Assembly (NCBI GenBank): GCA_027005175.1
Contig: JALTMC010000380.1
Span: forward strand, 3,412 to 12,000
Direction: 5' to 3'
DNA from: Myxococcales bacterium
GTDB taxonomy: Bacteria > Myxococcota_C > UBA6777
DNA length: 8,589 nt
Below are positions 1 to 4,889 of this stretch, piece by piece. The translations under genes and the position numbers were made by a program. The notes beneath the pieces are model-generated. The model did no database searches. It saw only the letters and a program-made list of their open reading frames with translations, and had not been told where the DNA came from. Each line of letters begins with the position of its first letter. Within the stretch, counting starts at the first letter, position 1.

Positions 1-125
1 ACCACACCCACAACCGCGATGGCTCTCGCCCATTGTTCGACATCTTCCCTCACCATGCATATCCATTGCATCAACGTTTACGAGAAGACAATGTACAAGG
101 GTCCTGACAAAGGCGCAATGGAGTA
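1..125. other. Left edge, no supported gene
   Basis: This short stretch lies downstream of the minus-strand gene that ends at 126. I see no convincing gene. On the minus strand a reading frame opens at an ATG at 71-69 and stays open to the window edge (24 codons), so the beginning of another gene cannot be excluded, but there is no ribosome-binding site before it. I see no hairpin followed by a T-run that would end transcription of the gene at 126. Confidence 0.4.
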
Positions 126-1766
126 CTATTTGGAGGAAGATGTGAGGCTCTTTTTTTTCAGGAAGGTACGTGTCCCTCGGGAGGGAGAGATCCTTGTCTT
201 GGAAGATGTGAGTTTCTTCTTTCGAGTATCCTGTGACGATTGAGCCGCATTCGCTCTCGCTTGAGCCCTAGTATCGATCTGCAACCACTTTTGATGCCAG
301 GGAACAACGGAATCGTTCTCCGAAGCCTCTCCCTCAAGGACTCCTTCCCCTGGAGCCTCTTTGACATCGCTTGAGACATTGTTTGAGACATTGTTTGAGA
401 CATTGTTTGAGACATTGTTTGAGACATTGTTTGAGACATTGGCAGTAGGCTCCTTACCACAAGTCTCTTGGGAAGTTCCTGAACCTTGAAAAGCTCCACT
501 GTCGGATGAAAGATTCGCTTTGACGGTTGGAGTCTCCTCCGTCATTCCATCCATCGTGAGACACACCACTTCGATTTCTTCCGTGTGTTCAACGGATTTG
601 GCCAAGGGAGTCTCTACGATGAGATGAGAGGTGATGTTGGAACACTCCAGGGTAAGTCCATCGTTAGGCTCTTGAAATTCCCAATCCATCGGTGTCTGGA
701 CATCCAAATCACTTCCAACACCAGAAGACTCGTTGGGGATGGATTTGATTGCCCCATCGAGTAACATGATAGAGTCCTCGGACGATACGGACGAAGCCCA
801 GGATGCGGACACTGCGGCTGTCGACTCAAAAGATCCAACCCTTTGAAACTCTAGCGGGTTAGGAATCGAACCCATCGAACCCATCGAACCCATCGAACCC
901 ATCGACGACGACTCCTTAGAGCCTGCGGACGGTGCCGGAATCGAACCCATAGAACTCATGGAACCTGCGAATGACGGTGCAACCCCACCAGGTAGTGTAG
1001 GCAAAGAACCCAACGACCCCATGGACGGAATCGACACAGAGTTCAACGAGCCTGCGGGTGGTGAAGTTTTCAGTTCCATCGACGAAAGAGGCACAGAGCC
1101 CACAGACGACGCAGAAGCGGAACCCATGGATAAAGCAGAGTTCTCAGAAGAGCCTGCATCAGAACCCTGATGGTTCCCACAAGGTGCGATGGAAGAATGC
1201 GAAGGTGATGAGAGTTCGTCCATCGACTTCACCTTCTCCACTTCAAAATCCGTCCAACCTCCTGAAAAATCAGCATCCAGACTAATAGCAGGAGAGTGTT
1301 GTTGTTGTTCATGCCAGGCATCGGGATTGGACTCAAAATAAAGTAACTCATTCAGCCCATCCAAAGAGCCCTTGGAGTGGGAGCGGGCTTGAGACAGGGG
1401 CTTCGATCGCCCCGAGTCTTGAATGACTTTCCCAATGATGACAGGGGTACTTCGCTCCGTAGATTTTCGAGACGAAGCCACACCCGAACCAAGAGCAGCA
1501 CTACTCTTTTCACGATTTCGCGATTCCGCCTGTGCCGTTTTTGGTGATCGCAAAGAGACCATATCAAGCACGATCAAGCGCTTCACATATTCAATCACTT
1601 TTTGAAATGGTAATGTTGTGAGGGTGGGTAGATCTGCAAGACTCGCAAAGCCATCAATATGAGTTAATAATTTCATCTGCTCTGGAGTCAGAAGCTCCTG
1701 AAGTATGTGTGGAGGGTAGGACACACGAACAACAGGAATGATATGATTAGGGTTAGTCTGTGACAT
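126..1766 (-). CDS. Low-complexity Ser/Gly-rich protein with a winged-helix-like N-terminus, function unknown
   Basis: This 546-residue protein is not one I can name. I chose the ATG at 1766-1764, beginning MSQTNPNHII, because the frame continues upstream only as a hydrophobic, Cys-rich stretch unlike the rest and because a weak TAGGTTG lies just before it. Residues about 16-73 form a compact predicted helical unit (TPEQMKLLTHIDGFASLADL, then a second Leu-rich helix ending VLDMVSL). It resembles the small winged-helix-like modules seen in many Myxococcota regulatory proteins; this is a resemblance by eye. From about residue 75 the protein is low complexity: Ser/Gly/Ala/Met-rich around 225-325, including a GSM tripeptide run at about 288-301, an acidic and Thr-rich part, an NNVS tetrapeptide run at about 443-465, and a strongly basic tail rich in Lys, Arg and Ser. 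No signal peptide or membrane segment is seen from the chosen start, so it is probably cytoplasmic and largely disordered. It could be a scaffold or a regulator; neither is shown. Confidence 0.8.
   Translation of the reverse strand: MSQTNPNHIIPVVRVSYPPHILQELLTPEQMKLLTHIDGFASLADLPTLTTLPFQKVIEYVKRLIVLDMVSLRSPKTAQAESRNREKSSAALGSGVASSRKSTERSTPVIIGKVIQDSGRSKPLSQARSHSKGSLDGLNELLYFESNPDAWHEQQQHSPAISLDADFSGGWTDFEVEKVKSMDELSSPSHSSIAPCGNHQGSDAGSSENSALSMGSASASSVGSVPLSSMELKTSPPAGSLNSVSIPSMGSLGSLPTLPGGVAPSFAGSMSSMGSIPAPSAGSKESSSMGSMGSMGSMGSIPNPLEFQRVGSFESTAAVSASWASSVSSEDSIMLLDGAIKSIPNESSGVGSDLDVQTPMDWEFQEPNDGLTLECSNITSHLIVETPLAKSVEHTEEIEVVCLTMDGMTEETPTVKANLSSDSGAFQGSGTSQETCGKEPTANVSNNVSNNVSNNVSNNVSNNVSSDVKEAPGEGVLEGEASENDSVVPWHQKWLQIDTRAQARANAAQSSQDTRKKKLTSSKTRISPSRGTRTFLKKKSLTSSSK
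373..440 (-). repeat. 12-bp tandem repeat, six copies, inside the gene at 126-1766
   Basis: The motif GAGACATTGTTT (plus strand) starts at 373, 385, 397, 409, 421 and 433. Five copies are perfect and the last changes its final four bases. Read on the minus strand it encodes repeated Asn-Asn-Val-Ser. The unit is a multiple of three, so copy gain or loss would keep the frame. The near absence of silent differences between copies suggests recent expansion by slippage or recombination. Confidence 0.95.
865..900 (-). repeat. 9-bp tandem repeat, four copies, inside the gene at 126-1766
   Basis: ATCGAACCC (plus strand) occurs four times without mismatch at 865, 874, 883 and 892, followed by a partial copy at 901-905. 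On the minus strand it encodes Gly-Ser-Met repeats. Looser relatives of the same coding unit (GSM, GSL, GSI) are scattered over about 900-1170, so the perfect run sits within an older degenerate repeat field. Confidence 0.93.
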
Positions 1767-1773
1767 ATTCAAC

Positions 1774-1806
1774 CTACACAATGTATTTTGGGTGTAGAGA
1801 CTACAC
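1774..1806 (-). promoter_or_regulatory. Palindromic cluster in the 5' leader of the gene at 126-1766
   Basis: Three related 6-mers lie just upstream of the start codon: CTACAC at 1774-1779, GTGTAG at 1792-1797 and CTACAC at 1801-1806. The last two form a perfect inverted repeat with a three-base gap. In the minus-strand mRNA the middle element can pair either with the upstream partner (3-base loop) or with the downstream one (12-base loop), and the downstream partner includes the TAG of the weak TAGGTTG ribosome-binding site. It may be an operator for a dimeric repressor or a translational switch. Both readings are inference; the palindrome itself is seen. Confidence 0.4.
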
Positions 1807-2001
1807 ATACACAGCAGACGACACATCCATGAAAAACTGAAGAGAAGAATCAATGAGAAAGAGTAACGCCCCAGAATCTATAGTCATAAAAAACCAGGAA
1901 GGCACTCCTTTGCACAGAAAAAGATAAAGCAAGCAGAGATATCCCCCTTCCAGATCGCAAGAAAAGATCACGAGATCCCAGTAGGATTGAGAACGCAACA
2001 A

Positions 2002-2180
2002 GATTCACATACCAGTCATCCCATGCACGGTAGAACACTGATCGACCTCGTGTCGTTCAGCACCCTGGGAGGGGATTCACATACCAGTCATCCCATGCAC
2101 GGTAGAACGTCCACCTGAGCCACCGGCAAACTCCGGCTCAAACAAGATTCACATACCAGTCATCCCATGCACGGTAGAAC
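2002..2180. CRISPR. Minimal CRISPR-like array: three 35-bp repeats, two 37-bp spacers, no cas genes in the window
   Basis: Three identical 35-bp repeats lie at 2002-2036, 2074-2108 and 2146-2180. Each begins GATTCACATACCAGTC, continues ATCC and ends CATGCACGGTAGAAC. They are separated by two unrelated spacers of exactly 37 bp (2037-2073 and 2109-2145), a constant 72-bp period. Perfect repeats with equal-length unique spacers are the hallmark of CRISPR arrays, and the 35/37 sizes fit. The spacers look more GC-rich than the flanks. The repeat is only weakly palindromic (TACC and GGTA could form a 4-bp stem with a 15-base loop), and I cannot assign it to a known subtype or fix its orientation. 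Both ends look abrupt: no degenerate terminal copy is obvious at 1930 or 2218. With only three repeats and no cas gene in view, it could be an orphan array, a decayed array, or a non-CRISPR spaced repeat. Confidence 0.65.
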
Positions 2181-2236
2181 GGGCGGGCCCATCAGAAAGA
2201 TGTAATATGTGTTGGAGCAGCGATCCTAGCTCCCTG

Positions 2237-2259
2237 CAAAGCGAGAGAGTCACGCTTTG
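2237..2259. other. Stem-loop A (7-bp perfect stem)
   Basis: CAAAGCG at 2237-2243 and CGCTTTG at 2253-2259 are perfect reverse complements around a 9-base loop. No T-run follows on either strand, so it does not look like an intrinsic terminator. It shares the core CCTGCAAAGCGA and a similar loop with the longer stem-loop at 2296-2345, so the two look like diverged copies of one element. Confidence 0.55.
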
Positions 2260-2295
2260 TCATCAGCATCGAGAACAGCAAGCTCGTATATCCTT

Positions 2296-2345
2296 TTGTG
2301 CCAACCTGCAAAGCGAAAAGAGTTACGCTGTGCAGGTTGGCACAA
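2296..2345 (-). terminator. Long stem-loop B at the 3' end of the lipoprotein gene (possible terminator or 3' stabiliser)
   Basis: Bases 2296-2310 pair perfectly with 2331-2345 (15 bp, starting TTGTGCCAACCTGCA). After one A-G mismatch, AGCG at 2312-2315 pairs with CGCT at 2326-2329, leaving a 10-base loop. On the minus strand the hairpin begins six bases after the stop codon of the gene at 2352-3575, the place for a 3'-end structure. It is followed by AAAAGG, not by T residues, so it is not a standard intrinsic terminator. It could protect the mRNA 3' end, terminate in another way, or belong to a family of intergenic palindromes together with stem-loop A. Confidence 0.45.
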
Positions 2346-2351
2346 TGGAGA

Positions 2352-3575
2352 CTACGGCTCCACCCAAGCCATTCGGAGGAGTTCTTTCATCGCAGGGTAT
2401 TGTAAAAGAAAGTCACGAGAAGCTATTCGCCCATCAGGAAACCATTTCCATAGAAAGACTCCTTTAAGAAAACGCGGTGTCTTGAGTTGCTCCAAAGTAA
2501 CTTTCATACACAGCAGTTTGGTTTCCTCCGCCATCGGTCCACCCTGCTTGTGATCCCAGGGTTTTTGCGCAGCCCAAGCAGAACGATTGTATCCGATCTC
2601 AGTGAAGATCATGGGCTTGCCGACTTTCTCTGCGTACGCTTTAAGGTTGAGCAACACCCTCTTCCAGCCCTCAGCAATGTCTTTTTCTTTGGGTGGGATA
2701 ACATCGGAAAGAGGAAAGTAAGCTTGGATACCTATATAATCCAGCTTTCCCCAAAATGGAACTTTGTCAAAAGAGTCCCAGTTCGCAGCATAAGTCAGTT
2801 TGCCTTTGTAGACTTTCCGCACAGCCGCAATCACCGCAAACCATTCTTTGCGTTGCTCTGTCAGCTTGTACTCTGTACCAATCGCAATCATCTCAGCTCC
2901 AGCAGCTTCGGCCATCTTCGCGAGAGTCACAATCCACCGAGTATAATCGTCGAAGAACCGCTTCCATTCCGCCTCATTCTGTCCAAATCCAATCTCACCA
3001 CGCCAGGAAAACTTAGATCCCCAATAGCCGATATGAGGCTTGAGCAAAACCCCCATCTTTAACTTCTTGCCTTGTTGAATGGGGTGCAAGATCTGGCTCT
3101 GGCTTACCGACTCATCAAAACGCAAGGAGCCATCGTTACCGATCCAGGCATAAGGGTGATAGGAAATCCAGTTTGAACCGAGCTTAAGCAGCTCAGCCAT
3201 TGTCGCCTCTATACCAGACGTACCGTAAATACTGCCTCCACGAGGCGCAGAAAGTGTAATCCCACGTATCGGTAGCTGCTTACGAGAAGAGCTCTCTTCT
3301 GGAATAACGCCCTCAGGCAGAGAGTCTCTACCTGACTCTAAAATAAGCTCTGGCACACGAGTCTCGAAAGGACCTGCATCCTCCCTAGCCAACTCACCAC
3401 CCCGCTCTTGTTGTTGGGCAACCGACTCTCTAGCACCTTGCCCACTCTCCGATGAAAACTCTGCAACAGCAACGGGACGACCACACCCTGTCACAAGCAA
3501 CAAAGAGAACACAAGAGGTCCGAAGAAGCACCTCCACGACTCACAACACAGCGGAACACAAGAGTCGCTTTGCAT
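2352..3575 (-). CDS. Lipoprotein with a GH113-like (beta-mannanase-type) glycoside hydrolase domain
   Basis: This 407-residue protein is probably exported and lipid-anchored. The N-terminus has a hydrophobic segment (about residues 17-29) ending in the lipobox LVTGC, with Cys31 as the lipid-attachment residue; the n-region before it is unusually Cys-rich and poor in basic residues. A Ser/Glu/Gln-rich linker runs to about 100. The rest is a TIM-barrel-like domain with landmarks of glycoside hydrolase family 113: MIAIGTEYK with likely acid/base Glu235, KLDYIGIQAYFPL at about 277-289, PMIFTEIGYNR with likely nucleophile Glu326, and GVFLWKWFPDG near the C-terminus. Characterised family members include endo-beta-mannanases; the substrate here cannot be read from sequence. 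The ATG at 3575 is preferred over a TTG at 3590 because GGGAGG lies five bases before it. A co-oriented dehydrogenase gene lies 120 bases upstream. A long hairpin follows the stop. Confidence 0.85.
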   Translation of the reverse strand: MQSDSCVPLCCESWRCFFGPLVFSLLLVTGCGRPVAVAEFSSESGQGARESVAQQQERGGELAREDAGPFETRVPELILESGRDSLPEGVIPEESSSRKQLPIRGITLSAPRGGSIYGTSGIEATMAELLKLGSNWISYHPYAWIGNDGSLRFDESVSQSQILHPIQQGKKLKMGVLLKPHIGYWGSKFSWRGEIGFGQNEAEWKRFFDDYTRWIVTLAKMAEAAGAEMIAIGTEYKLTEQRKEWFAVIAAVRKVYKGKLTYAANWDSFDKVPFWGKLDYIGIQAYFPLSDVIPPKEKDIAEGWKRVLLNLKAYAEKVGKPMIFTEIGYNRSAWAAQKPWDHKQGGPMAEETKLLCMKVTLEQLKTPRFLKGVFLWKWFPDGRIASRDFLLQYPAMKELLRMAWVEP

Positions 3576-3580
3576 AAGAA

Positions 3581-3586
3581 CCTCCC
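3581..3586 (-). promoter_or_regulatory. Ribosome-binding site fixing the start of the lipoprotein gene
   Basis: GGGAGG on the minus strand stands five bases before the ATG at 3575. It lies downstream of the alternative TTG codon at 3590, so it supports only the ATG. The resulting protein has its hydrophobic segment and lipobox at a normal distance from the N-terminus. Confidence 0.75.
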
Positions 3587-3695
3587 ACAAAAGACGACAA
3601 GACCAAGGCAGACCAATCCCTACATCAGTCCTTACAATACAATACAGTATCTTCAGGAAGAAGTTACATTTGATGAGGAGAGGTTCTATGTGGCT

Positions 3696-4559
3696 TTAAG
3701 ATTGGCTGGCTTTAAAGACAGCCGAGAAATCGTTGTCATCCAATCCCATGGAGCGGGCCCGCTTAAAAACCTCGTTGGCGGCGGCTGTCGTGGGCATACC
3801 ATGACCGAGTAAGTCGCCCAGGAGCAGAGCCAAACGGATGTCTTTCTGGGCATGTTTGAGAGGAAAGGCTGGAGAGAACTCATCGTCCTGCATCAGAGCA
3901 CCTTTCACGCGAAACATTGGATTCGATATCGCTCCAGCATCTAGGATAGCAAGCAAATCCTGGGTAGAGAGGCCCGCTTTTTCGGCCAGCGACATACCCT
4001 CTGTAAAGGCTGCCATCATCGTGCCCATAATCATATTTACCACAAGCTTCATGGCTGCCCCACTACCAACATCTCCAAGATAAAGTGACATCTTTCCCAT
4101 GGCATCAAAGGCAGGAAGGGCTTCCTCATACAGAGAACGCTCTCCAGCCGCAAGGATGATCAGGTTACCATTGATCGCAGGGGTTTTACTTCCAGAAACA
4201 GGAGCCTCCAAATAACGTCCCCCCTCCCCGATCACTGCTTCCTCGATAATCTGAGAAGTCTCCAGGTCGATCGTTGACATATCAACATAGCCTTTCCCCT
4301 TCTCCATGCCCTCCAGCACTCCATCAGGCCCAAAGCACAACTCAGAAGACGCTTCCGGATCAGAGACACAAGCAAAGGTAATGTCACTCGCAGACACAAC
4401 TGCGGCGGGAGTATCAGCCTGCCGAGCACCCGCTTTCACAAGCGGATCACACTTCGCAGAAGAACGATTCCATACGGTCACATCATGACCTGCATCCACC
4501 AAGTTGCGAGCCATAGCGCTCCCCATAATTCCCAACCCTAAAAAACCTAGTTTTTGCAT
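3696..4559 (-). CDS. NAD(P)-dependent beta-hydroxyacid dehydrogenase, glyoxylate/succinic semialdehyde reductase type
   Basis: This complete 287-residue protein belongs to the 3-hydroxyisobutyrate dehydrogenase family and most resembles the glyoxylate/succinic semialdehyde reductase branch (plant GLYR and bacterial relatives), which reduces glyoxylate or succinic semialdehyde to the hydroxyacid with NADPH. An N-terminal Rossmann fold carries GLGIMG (residues 8-13), and NRS at 31-33 suits NADP binding. The substrate-binding signature EAPVSGSKTPA spans 118-128, the catalytic Lys171 lies in GAAMKLVVNM, and the C-terminal helical domain holds PLKHAQKDIRLAL and a conserved end, AAANEVFKRARSMGL and DFSAV. 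Length is normal and no key residue is missing. GAGGAGG lies eight bases before the ATG at 4559. The enzyme should be cytosolic. The lipoprotein gene follows 120 bases downstream, so co-transcription is possible but unproven. Precise substrate is inferred from the branch. Confidence 0.92.
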   Translation of the reverse strand: MQKLGFLGLGIMGSAMARNLVDAGHDVTVWNRSSAKCDPLVKAGARQADTPAAVVSASDITFACVSDPEASSELCFGPDGVLEGMEKGKGYVDMSTIDLETSQIIEEAVIGEGGRYLEAPVSGSKTPAINGNLIILAAGERSLYEEALPAFDAMGKMSLYLGDVGSGAAMKLVVNMIMGTMMAAFTEGMSLAEKAGLSTQDLLAILDAGAISNPMFRVKGALMQDDEFSPAFPLKHAQKDIRLALLLGDLLGHGMPTTAAANEVFKRARSMGLDDNDFSAVFKASQS

Positions 4560-4603
4560 GACACCGTCCTCCTCTCAATGAAAGTTCTGTATCCAAGACA
4601 ACC

Positions 4604-4612
4604 GTTATAACA
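4604..4612 (-). promoter_or_regulatory. Candidate extended -10 promoter element for the dehydrogenase gene
   Basis: On the minus strand TGTTATAAC matches an extended -10 (TG, one base, then TATAAC). It lies about 44 bases before the start codon at 4559. No clear -35 hexamer stands at the usual distance, which an extended -10 can tolerate. The same bases also form the palindrome GTTATAAC. Confidence 0.35.
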
Positions 4613-4695
4613 TTTTTGTAAGCCCTCCGCAGACTCTGTTCCAAAAGCGCGAAAAGACCGTCTTGGCATGACTGCTTGACGGGTCTCGTGCATAT

Positions 4696-4800
4696 CACAC
4701 ATCATAAAAGAGCAGAATGTTCCCTAAGAGCACACATCATGAAAAAACAGAGTGCTCCCTAAGAGCACACATCATAAAAAAACAGAATGTTCCCTAAGAC
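4696..4800. repeat. 35-bp tandem repeat, three head-to-tail copies in the divergent intergenic region
   Basis: Units at 4696-4730, 4731-4765 and 4766-4800 follow each other without a gap. Each starts CACACATCAT, continues with an A-rich part and CAGA, and ends CTCCCTAAGAG or TTCCCTAAGAG (last base C in the third). Copies differ at only a few positions. They sit between the dehydrogenase gene (minus, starting 4559) and the sensor kinase gene (plus, starting 4890), 90 bases before the latter. A 35-bp step puts successive copies on different faces of the DNA helix. Possible roles are an iterated protein-binding site or a simple recent duplication. There are no spacers, so this is not a CRISPR array. 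Confidence 0.9.
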
Positions 4801-4889
4801 AGGCTTAACAAAGACAAGACCTACGACATGGGTCCAATCCCAAGTGACTTTTCATTTCGTAAGGTCGAAACTCCAATGGTAAGGTAGCT

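Noticed and set aside
1-71. Minus-strand frame starting at 71 and open to the edge
   Set aside because: Only 24 codons are visible and no ribosome-binding site precedes the ATG, so it is not reported as a gene; sequence to the left would decide.
19-243. 74-codon plus-strand frame at the left edge
   Set aside because: It overlaps the 3' end of the minus-strand gene, lacks a ribosome-binding site, and its second half is the antisense of the basic tail of that gene.
1850-2180. Coding explanation for the 35-bp repeats: on the minus strand each encodes FYRAWDDWYVN, and 72 bp is a multiple of three so all copies share a frame
   Set aside because: In this frame TGA stops occur soon after the repeat in both spacers, and there is no ribosome-binding site or protein-like continuation. 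The spacers share no coding pattern.
2207-2553. Overlapping plus-strand frames of 86 and 98 codons
   Set aside because: They run across the two stem-loops and antisense to the 3' end of the lipoprotein gene, with no protein-family resemblance.
3576-3695. Terminator between the dehydrogenase and lipoprotein genes
   Set aside because: No stable hairpin followed by a T-run was found on the minus strand, so the two genes may be read through, but this does not prove an operon.
4696-4800. CRISPR interpretation of the 35-bp repeats
   Set aside because: The copies are directly contiguous with no spacers and carry scattered mismatches, so they are a plain tandem repeat; the equal 35-bp unit length with the array at 2002 is not matched by sequence similarity.
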